Assembly (NCBI GenBank): GCA_020861185.1
Contig: JAJBSV010000002.1
Coordinates: 248,001 to 312,000, forward strand
DNA from: Ruminococcus sp.
GTDB taxonomy: Bacteria > Bacillota > Clostridia > Oscillospirales > Ruminococcaceae
Direction of reading: 5' to 3'
Length of the DNA stretch: 64,000 nucleotides
Shown here: one piece after another, positions 52,347 to 61,523 of the stretch
Numbering within the stretch: position 1 is the stretch's first letter
Layout of the letters: every line of letters begins with the position of its first letter
The notes under the pieces: model-generated
What the model was told of the DNA's origin: nothing
Seen by the model: the letters and a program-made list of their open reading frames with translations, nothing else
Database searches by the model: none
Made by a program: the position numbers and the translations under genes

Positions 52347-53444
52347 CTATTTTGAATTCAGAAGCTCCTCGACCTTGTCTCTCCTCTCAAAGAGCACACA
52401 ACCGCCGGCATGGTCTTCGACGAGAACGTCTCCATCTCTGAGCTCTGTGAACAGCTTTGAGTGAAGAGCTTCCCTGACGGAAGCATCCTTGACGCTGATA
52501 TCGGAATACGGTGAGAACGGGCAGGGCTCAGCACCGCCGTGGGAATTGATGTGGAAGAAGCCTCTTCCCGCCGCAAGACAGCCGCCTGTCGCCTTTTCAT
52601 CTCCCGGGAAGGAAACGAAAATCATCTCCTGATACTTCTCGCGGAGCTCCGTCATCTTGTTCCTCAGAAACTCTCTTTCGGAATCTCCGGGAGCGAGTTC
52701 TGTACTGTCATCGGTTACCGGAACGAATTCCACATAAATAACTGCCTTACAGCCCCGCTCCTGAAGACCCATAAGGAAGTCATCCGACACAACCTCGTTT
52801 ATATTCGAAGTTGTAACGGTTACGGAAGCGCCGAAAATAAGATGATTCGACTTGATTTTATCCATTGCCTTGGTCAGCAACTTATAGATTCCGTCACCAC
52901 GGCGTTCATCAGTCTTGTTTTCATCGCCCTCGATACTCAGAATCGGCACAAGATTCCTTGCACTGTCGAAAAGCTTGATATAGTTGTCGTTCATCATAGT
53001 GCCGTTGGTGAAGACGGGAAACAGGATTTCGGGATACTCCGCCGCCTTTTGGAGCACATCCTTCCGCATCATCGGCTCGCCACCTGCAAGAAGAATAAAC
53101 CCGATACCCAGATCACGGGACTCCTCGAATATTCTTCCCCACTCGTCAGCCGTCAACTGGTCGTATGCCACTTCATCTACGCAAGCGTGATTCTCTCTTG
53201 CATAGCAACCTGTACAATGGAGATTGCAGTTACTTGTGATACTGGCGATAAGGAACGGTGGGATATGCTCACCCTGAGCCTCAAACTCGGCACGCCTCTT
53301 TGTCGACTCGCGGCTCGAAAGGGCAAACTTCGCCATAAAGATGCTCTCCTTCGGATCCTTCAGGGTAGCTCTGATTGCACCCTTGACGAGGTTCTCAACT
53401 CCTCCCGCCATATATTCCGACAGATTGAATTCTTTTTCAGACAT
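52347..53444 (-). CDS. Radical SAM protein
   Basis: A 365-residue radical SAM enzyme. The 4Fe-4S/SAM motif is CNLHCTGCYA (residues ~92-101), followed by the glycine-rich FILLAGGEPMM strand. A C-terminal region with cysteines (GGCLAAGRGFFHIN, EPCPF, GGCVLF) may bind an auxiliary cluster. The substrate is unknown. It is followed two bases upstream in the transcript by a flavodoxin-like gene, a sensible electron donor for reductive SAM cleavage, and the pair is divergent from an HxlR regulator. Confidence 0.85.
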   Translation of the reverse strand: MSEKEFNLSEYMAGGVENLVKGAIRATLKDPKESIFMAKFALSSRESTKRRAEFEAQGEHIPPFLIASITSNCNLHCTGCYARENHACVDEVAYDQLTADEWGRIFEESRDLGIGFILLAGGEPMMRKDVLQKAAEYPEILFPVFTNGTMMNDNYIKLFDSARNLVPILSIEGDENKTDERRGDGIYKLLTKAMDKIKSNHLIFGASVTVTTSNINEVVSDDFLMGLQERGCKAVIYVEFVPVTDDSTELAPGDSEREFLRNKMTELREKYQEMIFVSFPGDEKATGGCLAAGRGFFHINSHGGAEPCPFSPYSDISVKDASVREALHSKLFTELRDGDVLVEDHAGGCVLFERRDKVEELLNSK

Positions 53445-53445
53445 G

Positions 53446-53871
53446 TTACTCTCCTTTTACAACTGCACATGCAAACTTTTTTGCGGCTTTCAGGTCGTCG
53501 TCATTCGGATGACCCTTGTGAAGCGCAGTAAATTCGCCACGGCAGTAGAAATTCCTTTCCTCAACTCTGATACCCTTGTCCTGCAATCTCTGTTTGATTT
53601 GAGGATAAGCCCGCTCGGCGAGCGCGGAGGTCGAAAAGACAACCACTTTGCCGATTCTGTCTTTATCCAACTCGTCGATAAACTTCTTGACATCGGAGCT
53701 GATTCCGCCCCAGTATACGGAAGCCCCCAAAAAAAGCAAGTCAACATCGGCATCAACCGGCACGGATGTCGGCATTGCCGTGCAGTTCAGCGCTCCGGCT
53801 ATTGCTTCCGCCACCTTCTTTGTGTGTCCTGATTTTGAAAAATATCGCACTGCTACCTTCAGATTGTCCAT
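53446..53871 (-). CDS. Flavodoxin-family protein
   Basis: A 141-residue flavodoxin: FMN phosphate-binding YFSKSGHTKKVAEAIA near the N-terminus and the GASVYWGG loop at residues ~50. It would carry electrons, plausibly to the radical SAM protein whose gene begins two bases after its stop. A strong promoter (53944-53971) and CGGAGG ribosome-binding site precede it. Confidence 0.85.
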   Translation of the reverse strand: MDNLKVAVRYFSKSGHTKKVAEAIAGALNCTAMPTSVPVDADVDLLFLGASVYWGGISSDVKKFIDELDKDRIGKVVVFSTSALAERAYPQIKQRLQDKGIRVEERNFYCRGEFTALHKGHPNDDDLKAAKKFACAVVKGE

Positions 53872-53911
53872 TAAAATACCTCCGATTTTAAAATTTGCTC
53901 TTAAAAAAGTC

Positions 53912-53940
53912 TTTACTCTTGATTTGATACCTGCTATAAT
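53912..53940 (+). promoter_or_regulatory. Promoter of the hxlR-like gene
   Basis: TTTACT (53912-53917), 17-bp spacer, TATAAT (53935-53940). It transcribes rightward to the regulator at 54033. Its -10 box lies three bases from the -10 box of the leftward promoter, so the two compete for RNA polymerase. Confidence 0.65.
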
Positions 53941-53943
53941 GTA

Positions 53944-53971
53944 ATTATACCACGCGGCAATTCAATGTCAA
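53944..53971 (-). promoter_or_regulatory. Promoter of the flavodoxin/radical SAM operon
   Basis: Minus-strand TTGACA (53971-53966), 16-bp spacer, TATAAT (53949-53944). Divergent and nearly abutting the rightward promoter, a typical place for HxlR operator sites. Confidence 0.8.
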
Positions 53972-54032
53972 TTACGCAGTTTTTGCGGATTAGGTAAGAA
54001 TAAAAGTACCTATTGAGGAAGGAGGAATTTTA

Positions 54033-54380
54033 ATGGCACATGAACACGTTTGCCCATGTACGGTCGGGTGTCCCTTGCAGAAGACGATGAGCGCAATCGG
54101 AGGAAGATGGAAGATGTCTATCATCTGCTCGCTGTCTCAGAATGGAGCAACGAGATATAACGACCTCAAGCGGAAAATGAACGGGATTTCGAACACCATG
54201 CTTGCCAAATCTCTGAAGGAGCTCGAAGACGACGGGCTTGTCAAGAGAACAGAGTATATGGAAGTGCCGATAAGGGTTGAGTATGAGATAACTGACGCCG
54301 TTCGGTCTCTGACGCCGATTCTTACTGAGCTTGCGGTTTGGGGAAGCCAACTGCCCGATAATGATAAGAGCGACTCTTGA
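54033..54380 (+). CDS. HxlR-family transcriptional regulator
   Basis: A 115-residue winged-helix regulator with the family's N-terminal cysteine (CPLQKTMSAIGGRWKM), the recognition region ISNTMLAKSLKELEDDGLVKR and a wing of IRVEYEITD. HxlR proteins often sense electrophiles or redox state through the N-terminal Cys; this one has three in its first 18 residues. It is divergent from the flavodoxin/radical SAM pair and probably controls it and itself. AAGGAGG precedes the ATG. Confidence 0.9.
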   Translation: MAHEHVCPCTVGCPLQKTMSAIGGRWKMSIICSLSQNGATRYNDLKRKMNGISNTMLAKSLKELEDDGLVKRTEYMEVPIRVEYEITDAVRSLTPILTELAVWGSQLPDNDKSDS

Positions 54381-54393
54381 GCCACTCTTTTTC

Positions 54394-55068
54394 TTATTGA
54401 TTTTCTTCGGATAATTTCCTGCAAATCTTCTCGACCACTGGGAAGAACACTCCACCGACGACGTTCCCGAGGGAGACAATGAGAAGCCGGAGAATTGACT
54501 GCCCGAAGTCCTCGAAAATCACGCCCGAAACGCACCAATAGTACATGTCGGCGATGCTGTGCTCAGTTCCGCATAGGATGAACACCGACACTCCCAAAAA
54601 CAGCGAAAGATATTTTCCGAGCTCATGAGGGCACCTGGCGAAACCATTCACGGCGACGAAGATGCAGACGTTGCAGATTATTCCCAAGACAAAGAGTGAC
54701 AGGAGCGACGAATCCATCTTCGACTCGACCATCTCCCGCGCCGTGACGTTAATGCCCGAGTCCGCTCCGCAAAGCCCCGTGAGCTTCTCGAGCCCCGCCA
54801 TCAGCATACAGCCGCAAAGATTTCCGAGCCAGACGACTGCGAGAAACAGAAGATACTTCGGCTTGTTGTCGAATATGTAGCACGCCTTGCCGGTGAAAAG
54901 GTTGTAGCCCCGGGTGCAGATGATGAACAGCCCGATTGCGAAAAGAAGCGCCCCGACAACATTTCCGCCGGTGAAGGCGTCTTTGAGCCTGAGATACACC
55001 GTCCCGCCCAAGCCGATTGAGAAGCCGGCGAGGACTGCCAGTAGGAAATCGCGTAAGTATTTTTTCAT
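54394..55068 (-). CDS. Formate/nitrite transporter (FNT) family channel
   Basis: A 224-residue six-helix channel of the FNT family: FSIGLGGTVYL in helix 1, the FTGKACYIF loop, WLGNLCGC in helix 3, the central-histidine segment CGTEHSIADMYYW, and SLGNVVGGVFF in the last helix. It would pass formate, nitrite or hydrosulfide across the membrane. It converges with the hxlR-like gene (13-base gap) and lies 20 bases downstream of the MATE gene. Confidence 0.87.
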   Translation of the reverse strand: MKKYLRDFLLAVLAGFSIGLGGTVYLRLKDAFTGGNVVGALLFAIGLFIICTRGYNLFTGKACYIFDNKPKYLLFLAVVWLGNLCGCMLMAGLEKLTGLCGADSGINVTAREMVESKMDSSLLSLFVLGIICNVCIFVAVNGFARCPHELGKYLSLFLGVSVFILCGTEHSIADMYYWCVSGVIFEDFGQSILRLLIVSLGNVVGGVFFPVVEKICRKLSEENQ

Positions 55069-55088
55069 GTTCAGTTACACCGTCCTGT

Positions 55089-56372
55089 TCAGAGTTTTCT
55101 ATATAACGTGAAGTACATCGTCAAAAAGCAAGCGAGACCGCCGACGAGGTTTGAAATCGGTTCGGCAAGAAATACGCCGTCCGTTCCGAGCCCCATAAAC
55201 ATCGGCAGGAATATCGTCAGCGGGACAACTATCACAACTTTTCTTAAAATTGAGAAGAACACCGCCCTCTTGGATTTTCCGAGTCCGACAAAGGTCGATT
55301 GCCCCATGAATTGCAGGCTCATAAACACAAAGCCCATGAAATAGATCCGCAAGGCTCTTGCTCCGAGCTCTATCGTTTCGGCATCGTTTGAAAAGATTCT
55401 GATGAATACAGTGGGAAACAGCTCAACAGCGAGCCACATAAGAGCTGTGTAGACAATTCCCGTTATCGCCATGAAGCGGATGCCCTGCTTGACACGGTCA
55501 TTCTTTCCGGCGCCGTAGTTATATCCGAGCACCGGCTGTCCGCCACTGCTTATCCCGGTTATCGGAAGAGAGGCAATTTCACGGACACTGTTTATAATGG
55601 TCATGATTCCGACGTACAGGTCGCCGCCGTAGCTTTGCAAAGTTACGTTGCACACAATCTGGACAAGGCAGTTTGTTGCCTGTTGCATGAAACCGCTCAC
55701 TCCGAGGCTGAGAACATTTTTGACCGTATGGGCTTTGAGCCTCATATAGTGTATTTTCAGAGATATACCTGTTTTGTTCGAAATCAGGAAGCGCATCACC
55801 CAGATTGCGGAAACGCATTGGCTTATAACCGTTGCAAACGCCGCGCCTTGAACTCCCATCGAGAAGCCGAAGATCAGAATCGGGTCAAGAATGAGGTTCA
55901 GAACGGCACCGATGATGGTCGTCCACATGGCAGTTCTCGGAAATCCGAGTGCGCTGATGAAGCCGTTCATCCCGGTAACTGTCATCGAGAAGACGACGCC
56001 AAGAAGATAGATACTCAGATAGCTTTCCGCATAGACAATGGTATCGTCGCTTGCGCCGAAGAGATAAAGCATCGGCGTTTTGACGGCGTAGCAGAAAATT
56101 GCGACTATCACCGAAGTCCCGAGAATCATGGTGAAAACATTGCCCATGATTTCCCTTGCTCTTTCCTCATTCTTGGCGCCTCTCTGTATCGAGAAGAGCG
56201 GCGCGCCGCCGGTTCCAAACAGGCTTGCAAACGCTAAAATCAGAGTCGTAATCGGAAAAGTGACTCCGACACCCGTCAGAGCAAGATTGCCTATGTCAGG
56301 CAGGTGACCGATATAGATTCGGTCGACGATATTATACAGAAGCTGTACCAACTGAGCAATCGTCAACGGCAC
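55089..56372 (-). CDS. MATE-family multidrug exporter (true start probably upstream)
   Basis: A 427-residue MATE/NorM-like antiporter with about 12 helices (for example LVQLLYNIVDRIYIGHLPD at the start and GQSTFVGLGKSKRA in the C half). The first conventional codon, GTG 56372, lies just inside helix 1. The same frame continues upstream as KEGDTQRDFSVGKVSRNITA, a normal MATE N-terminus, to a GGAGGG site at 56451-56456. There the codons are ATA, CAT, ACG instead of ATG. Either a rare start is used or a start codon has been lost. Confidence 0.85.
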   Translation of the reverse strand: MPLTIAQLVQLLYNIVDRIYIGHLPDIGNLALTGVGVTFPITTLILAFASLFGTGGAPLFSIQRGAKNEERAREIMGNVFTMILGTSVIVAIFCYAVKTPMLYLFGASDDTIVYAESYLSIYLLGVVFSMTVTGMNGFISALGFPRTAMWTTIIGAVLNLILDPILIFGFSMGVQGAAFATVISQCVSAIWVMRFLISNKTGISLKIHYMRLKAHTVKNVLSLGVSGFMQQATNCLVQIVCNVTLQSYGGDLYVGIMTIINSVREIASLPITGISSGGQPVLGYNYGAGKNDRVKQGIRFMAITGIVYTALMWLAVELFPTVFIRIFSNDAETIELGARALRIYFMGFVFMSLQFMGQSTFVGLGKSKRAVFFSILRKVVIVVPLTIFLPMFMGLGTDGVFLAEPISNLVGGLACFLTMYFTLYRKL

Positions 56373-56475
56373 AGCCTGCGCTGTAATGTTTCTCGAGACC
56401 TTGCCAACGGAAAAATCCCTCTGAGTGTCCCCTTCCTTTGCCGTATGTATCCCTCCAAGCTACTGATGTGGTTTT

Positions 56476-56504
56476 ATTATAGCACAGGTGTCGGGGTTAT
56501 GCAA
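56476..56504 (-). promoter_or_regulatory. Promoter of the MATE/FNT operon
   Basis: Minus-strand TTGCAT (56504-56499), 17-bp spacer, TATAAT (56481-56476), about 20 bases before the GGAGGG ribosome-binding site at 56456-56451. Its position supports translation beginning near 56444-56450 rather than at 56372. Confidence 0.75.
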
Positions 56505-56555
56505 GAGATAATGAAGCCCCATCCATGCTTGATGCAGGCACAGGTGGGGACTCTG

Positions 56556-58301
56556 TTATTCGTACCATTCACGTTGGGAGGTGAACAGATTTTGGTATTC
56601 ACCAGAATTGGACATGAGGTCGGAGTGGGTGCCTTGCTCCTGAATTTTGCCATCATCTAAAACAATTATGTTGTCAACGCTGGGACAGATGCCGAGGCGA
56701 TGAGTTATGATAACGGAGGTTTTGCCCTGTGAAGCGTCAATAAAGCTCATAAGAAGCTGTTGCTCACTTATCGGGTCGAGAGCGCTTGTCGGTTCATCCA
56801 AAATAACGAGACCAGCATCTTTATACATACAGCGGGCTATTGCAAGCTTCTGCCATTGTCCCTCCGAAAGCTCTATACCTCCAAATTCCTTTCCCAAAGC
56901 TGTATTCCCGTCGCTTTCTGCAAGAAAATCGAGACCAACTTCGCTGAGAATTTTACGCATCCGCGGCAAATCGATTTTCTCAGCATTGGAGAGACTTACC
57001 GATTCCCAAAGGCTCAACTTGAATTTGTTGAGAGGCTGGGAAACTGTTGCGGTAAAGTGCCTAAGGTTTTCCTTGCCGAGCTCTTCGGTGGAAACTCCGT
57101 CCCAGTTCACCTGACCACTATCAGGCTGAAAAGCTCCGATCAGAAGCTTTGAGAGTGTTGTCTTTCCGCTACCGTTTTTACCAACGATTGCAGTTGTTTT
57201 TCCTGCGGGAATAGTGAGATTCAAGTGCTCGATTACAGCATTTTCGCTTTTCGGATACCTGAACGTCACATCGGAAAGCTCTATTCCCTGCTCCAGATGA
57301 ATATCTCTGTAAGGATAATATTCTTCTTCACTAAGCTCAAGAAATTCTCTGTAGTCGCCTATCCATGCGAGGTTCTGCGGGACTGAACCGATCAGCGAAA
57401 AGAACTGCAAGCTTGACGACTGAACGCTCTGAAAAGCATAAATGCAGGCACTAAAGGTGGCAACGGTCATCCTGCCAACAAGTGTGTCGTGTAGTGAAAA
57501 AGCAAAAGCGATAATAAGTCCAAGAACTGTAATGCACTCGCAGATTGTAGTGGCTGAAAGTTCTTTTTTGTTTTCCTTCACAATCTCATCCCGAAGCTCA
57601 TCCTGCTTGGCTTCCCACTTTTCGGAGAGATAATTTCCTGCCCCAAGCATTCTGATATCCTTGGCGGTTGACTTCTCGCTGAAAAGACCATAGATGTAGG
57701 AAAGAATCCTCTTTTTTGGAGTGTTTGCAAGCTGGAGATTGTACATGGCATTTCCACGTACTGCCTTCACGATAAAGTATGGAATTGTCGTTATCAAGGC
57801 GCATATTGCTGCCATCGGGCTGTAGGATGCAAGAAGAACGACTACCGAAGCAACAGAAATCGCATAACAGACAGACCTTGTCAGAAGCATAAATGCCATT
57901 CCGAATGTCTCGTTGTCAACACACTCCATTGCACGCTTCTGCATATTAAGAACGTGGGGATCCTCATATTGCAGAAGGCCAAGATTTGCAGACTTTTCAT
58001 CGATCTCAAAGCGACAGTAGGCATTGCTTTTCTCAAAAACGCCTGCATTAAGCGAGATTGCAAGAAGCGTCTGCGTCATGTAGCTAAGAGCATAGCCGAA
58101 GGCAACTATAAATATGTATTTCACGTATTCGGAGCCTTGAGCACCAGTGGAAAGCAGCGATATTACCTTCTGAATAGACCACGTAGTCAACACAGGAAGA
58201 GCGCTTGTGATAAGATAGCAGAAAATCGTAATGAGAGCTGAAAGACCTGAGCTTTTCAGGATGGTTCTGAAAGCGAATATTGAAGTCCTTATTTGTTTCA
58301 C
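56556..58301 (-). CDS. ABC exporter half-transporter B (membrane plus ATPase)
   Basis: A 581-residue fused exporter half: six membrane helices (to ~residue 310), then the ATPase with Walker A GKNGSGKTT, signature LSEGQWQKLAIA, Walker B GLVILDEPTSALD and an ITHRL H-loop. GTG 58301 follows AAGGAGG and overlaps the stop of the upstream half (GTGA), so the two are made together as a probable heterodimer. Exports a peptide or drug-like compound; the substrate is unknown. Confidence 0.9.
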   Translation of the reverse strand: MKQIRTSIFAFRTILKSSGLSALITIFCYLITSALPVLTTWSIQKVISLLSTGAQGSEYVKYIFIVAFGYALSYMTQTLLAISLNAGVFEKSNAYCRFEIDEKSANLGLLQYEDPHVLNMQKRAMECVDNETFGMAFMLLTRSVCYAISVASVVVLLASYSPMAAICALITTIPYFIVKAVRGNAMYNLQLANTPKKRILSYIYGLFSEKSTAKDIRMLGAGNYLSEKWEAKQDELRDEIVKENKKELSATTICECITVLGLIIAFAFSLHDTLVGRMTVATFSACIYAFQSVQSSSLQFFSLIGSVPQNLAWIGDYREFLELSEEEYYPYRDIHLEQGIELSDVTFRYPKSENAVIEHLNLTIPAGKTTAIVGKNGSGKTTLSKLLIGAFQPDSGQVNWDGVSTEELGKENLRHFTATVSQPLNKFKLSLWESVSLSNAEKIDLPRMRKILSEVGLDFLAESDGNTALGKEFGGIELSEGQWQKLAIARCMYKDAGLVILDEPTSALDPISEQQLLMSFIDASQGKTSVIITHRLGICPSVDNIIVLDDGKIQEQGTHSDLMSNSGEYQNLFTSQREWYE

Positions 58302-60070
58302 GACCTTGTGCCTCCTTCCAGATATGAATCCGCCTGTGCATGATACATTTCTGCATAGATGCCGTTTTTGAGAAGAAGTTCCTCGTGAGTGCCACTCTCG
58401 GCAAGGTGATGGTTATCGATGACCAGAATTCTGTTCGACATTATCGCACCTGGAAGGCGGTGGGAAATGAAAATGCAGCCCTTGTGTGAAAACCTGCTCT
58501 TAAGGTTCTTATAAAGGATATTTTCAGCCTCAGCATCGAGTGAGGCTGTCGGTTCATCAAAGATGAAGAAATCCCGATTCGAGAAAAAGGCTCTCGCGAT
58601 TGCAAGCTTCTGCCATTGCCCGCCAGACAGATCAGTTCCGCTTTCATAAAGCCTGCCGATCATCTGGTCGAGAACAGGAAAATCAGCCTCAGCATCAGCC
58701 ATTTTTAAGGACTTGCAGATTTCAACATCATTCTCAAGCTCGATTAAAGAGCCAAGTGCAACGTTTTCTCTGACAGACACTTGATACCTACCGTAATCCT
58801 GAAAAACGACTGCAAAAAGCTTTGTGAGTTCAGCTTTTGGAATATCACTAAGCGAAACTCCATCTATCAAAATTCTTCCCTCAGTCGGTTCCAGAAGTCC
58901 ACACAAAAGAAGGATCAGAGTGGTTTTGCCTGCTCCGTTATAGCCAACGACAGCAATGTTTTCGTCAGAGCGCATCGTAAAGCTGATATTTTCGAGAACA
59001 TTGGCACTATTCTCAGAATATCTGAAAGATACATTTTCAAAAGTGATGGTATGAATTATATCCGATTCTAGCCTACTGTCATCAGTAATTGACTCATTTT
59101 CAAGGGAAAAGAACTCTCTAAGGCATTTTGAAGCAAGAGAATTCTGTGCAAGATTCGAGATTTCATATGATACCGAATCGGTTGAGGAAAGGATTCTTCC
59201 TACCATGCTCAGGAGTGCAACCATCAGACTGGCAGAAGCTACTCCAGAGCTAATATTCATCATAAGAAATGCAAACAGAGATACAATCCAAAGGGTTGTT
59301 CCGATGCTCGAGAGGAAGCAGTATTTCTGGGCAGATATTGTAGTTTTGAGACGTTGCGAGAAAACTCTGCGGTTTTCCGCATGAATCTTTGACATGATCA
59401 TCTCCTTTGCGCCGTAAACCTGAATTTCGTAAAGGCTTGACTTGTCGGTGACGATCTTTTCAAGATAATCGAGTCTTCGTTCAGCCGAAGACATTTCATA
59501 GAACATGTTGTTCATCTTGTACATCGAGAGGAAATTCATTGTGACGACGTAGATGAGTATTACAGCATAGAGAACTCCGAAGACAGGCGAAATAGTTATG
59601 AGAAGCCCGGCAACACAAATGAGCTCGACCGTATAAGAAATCACCATGATGAAGCTGTAGAATAGCCCACTGACTTTGTCCGCAGGATTTTCGTGAATTC
59701 GGTTTAACGTGTCATAGAACTGCTCATTTTCGAAGTTGGAATACTTTATAACTTGGAGCTTTTCGATAATCTTGGCAGAAAGCTTGTGAGAAACCTCACG
59801 TTTAAGCTCGATATATGTCAAATCTGCAAGGTGCTTGAATATCGCCTGCAAAATCAAGAGAACAACCAATCCCGCAATCCACATAATGACGCTGCTTATC
59901 GCAACTGCTCCCGCAAAATATTCCGTCACACTGTCAAGACAGAGCTCTGTTATTTTTATCTGCACCGGCGTCAGTATCGCCAGGACTATGGACAGAAGGA
60001 TATCTGTGATTGCCAATACAGGCGTGAGGCGAATCACATATTTTACTGCATAAGTAATGTCTTTTATCAT
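58298..60070 (-). CDS. ABC exporter half-transporter A (membrane plus ATPase)
   Basis: A 590-residue exporter half: membrane domain to ~residue 320, then Walker A GYNGAGKTT, the canonical signature DLSGGQWQKLAIARA, Walker B FFIFDEPTASLD and ISHRL. It pairs with the next gene (four-base overlap). Half B has the Walker-B glutamate and an LSEGQ signature and this half has LSGGQ, so both sites may be active. It begins 14 bases after the sigma factor gene, placing it under that gene's promoter. Confidence 0.9.
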   Translation of the reverse strand: MIKDITYAVKYVIRLTPVLAITDILLSIVLAILTPVQIKITELCLDSVTEYFAGAVAISSVIMWIAGLVVLLILQAIFKHLADLTYIELKREVSHKLSAKIIEKLQVIKYSNFENEQFYDTLNRIHENPADKVSGLFYSFIMVISYTVELICVAGLLITISPVFGVLYAVILIYVVTMNFLSMYKMNNMFYEMSSAERRLDYLEKIVTDKSSLYEIQVYGAKEMIMSKIHAENRRVFSQRLKTTISAQKYCFLSSIGTTLWIVSLFAFLMMNISSGVASASLMVALLSMVGRILSSTDSVSYEISNLAQNSLASKCLREFFSLENESITDDSRLESDIIHTITFENVSFRYSENSANVLENISFTMRSDENIAVVGYNGAGKTTLILLLCGLLEPTEGRILIDGVSLSDIPKAELTKLFAVVFQDYGRYQVSVRENVALGSLIELENDVEICKSLKMADAEADFPVLDQMIGRLYESGTDLSGGQWQKLAIARAFFSNRDFFIFDEPTASLDAEAENILYKNLKSRFSHKGCIFISHRLPGAIMSNRILVIDNHHLAESGTHEELLLKNGIYAEMYHAQADSYLEGGTRS

Positions 60071-60084
60071 ATGGAATCACGCTT

Positions 60085-61395
60085 TCATAGGACATGACTC
60101 GTTATTACATCATACCAATGCACGAACCTATTCCCGTTGACGGTTATGGTCTCGTTTTCCGGCAGGAGCTCGCACCATGGTTTCTTATACCTGCTGATTG
60201 CCCAGTTGTCGGCGTTGAAGCGGCGCCAGAGGATGGTTTTGCCATTCTCGTCAAGATACTGCTCGCTCACGACGCCGTTCTGATAGTTCTCAATGTCCAT
60301 GACGCAGACGGTGTCGTAAACTTTCCCGCCGATGGTGACGGTGTAGCGTCCGACGACATCAAGGACGTTCTTGGAGCCAGTGCAGGTGATTTCGCTACCG
60401 TTTCTCTGGATGATGCCCTTCGGGGCGAGATTCACCTCGTTGCCGCAGTTGTCCTCACCGAAGCCCCAGTTATCGAGGAAGTCGTCGCCGTCAAGGAAGG
60501 TGTAGAGCTTGCGGACGCCGTCCTCAATATGGCTCTCTGCTAATATTCTCGAGTGCGTGTCGGTGAGCTGGGCGACGAAGGTGCGGTGAACTGGGTTGTC
60601 GCCGGTAGCGTTTTGGTCCATCGGGTCGAGCTCCGTTGCGTGAATCTCCACGCCCTCGATGCCGTGGACTGTCGCCCTGCCGGTGACCTCCATCAAGACC
60701 TCCTCGGTCTTTTTCTTTTCGGGGAAGTCGTACATCGCCCAACTGAGCTTTTCGCCGAGCCTCGGGACCAGAAACCACCCCATCATCTCCTCCCACTTGA
60801 CCGGGAACGGCTCAAGCGGGGACTTTTCGATTCTGTATTCCGGAATCGTTTCCGGCATGATGTTTAATGTGTTGTTCATAATGACCTCTTCTTTCTTGGG
60901 GCTAAGCCGTTCGGGGAACTTCCCTCGCAAGCGGCTTTTTGCGTAGTGCAGGCGGCTTTTGACGGTGCCGACGGGGATTCCGAGAATTTTCGCGATATCC
61001 GCCTGCGGAAGCTGTTTGAGATAGTAGAGCCGGAGGATTTCGCTGTCGCGGTCAGAGAGCTCGCCGAGTGCCTCCGAGACGTCGCTCCTGAGCGAAATTC
61101 CGTGGATTCCGATTGAAAGCTTCTCCTCGGGGACGCTTTCGATATCCACGAGCTCAAGCTCGTGCGCCATCTCGCGGTATCGGTCGCGGCACTTGTTGCG
61201 GGCGATGCCGATAATCCAAGCCTTGAAGCTGTCGCGGTTCTCAAGCCTCTCAAAGCCGAGATACGCCGCGAGGTAGACCTCCTGTAGGACGTCTTCGGCT
61301 TCACTGACCGGGATTTTGAACTTGACGTATCGTTCAACAACGTTCCTGTTCTCCCGCAGAAGCCTTTCAAATTCTGTCTGCAAAGCAGTTTCCAA
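60085..61395 (-). CDS. ECF sigma factor with a large C-terminal domain
   Basis: A 436-residue protein. Residues ~1-90 form sigma region 2 (ISEAEDVLQEVYLAAY-like core) and ~100-160 sigma region 4 (LSDRDSEILRLYYLKQLPQA, then VGTVKSRLHYAKSRL). The last ~260 residues are a soluble domain I do not recognise (MMGWFLVPRLGEKLSWAMYD and following). TTG 61395 is chosen because GGAGGTGA lies five bases before it and a candidate promoter lies inside a longer frame to 61467. An internal ATG (60879, behind GAGGT) at the domain border could yield the C-domain alone. Directly followed by the ABC exporter pair. Confidence 0.82.
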   Translation of the reverse strand: METALQTEFERLLRENRNVVERYVKFKIPVSEAEDVLQEVYLAAYLGFERLENRDSFKAWIIGIARNKCRDRYREMAHELELVDIESVPEEKLSIGIHGISLRSDVSEALGELSDRDSEILRLYYLKQLPQADIAKILGIPVGTVKSRLHYAKSRLRGKFPERLSPKKEEVIMNNTLNIMPETIPEYRIEKSPLEPFPVKWEEMMGWFLVPRLGEKLSWAMYDFPEKKKTEEVLMEVTGRATVHGIEGVEIHATELDPMDQNATGDNPVHRTFVAQLTDTHSRILAESHIEDGVRKLYTFLDGDDFLDNWGFGEDNCGNEVNLAPKGIIQRNGSEITCTGSKNVLDVVGRYTVTIGGKVYDTVCVMDIENYQNGVVSEQYLDENGKTILWRRFNADNWAISRYKKPWCELLPENETITVNGNRFVHWYDVITSHVL

Positions 61396-61436
61396 AGCCC
61401 TCACCTCCGAATACTTATTAAAACCGGTTTCACTTA

Positions 61437-61466
61437 TATAGTCGCGCAAATTACGAAAAAGGTTCA
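61437..61466 (-). promoter_or_regulatory. Candidate ECF-type autoregulatory promoter
   Basis: Minus-strand GAACCT (from 61465) and CGACTATA (from 61444), with 17 bases between GAAC and CGAC. This resembles the GAAC...CGTC pattern of many ECF promoters, and the sigma gene starts about 40 bases further on. Confidence 0.45.
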
Positions 61467-61487
61467 AGCACTTTTCAGGAAAAGTGC

Positions 61488-61516
61488 AAAAAAAGCGGCT
61501 TCAAACCGAAACCGCT
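61488..61516 (-). terminator. Terminator of tRNA-His
   Basis: On the minus strand AGCGG pairs with CCGCT, followed by a run of seven T (61494-61488). It lies eight bases after the CCA end of the tRNA. Confidence 0.8.
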
Positions 61517-61523
61517 TTCATTC

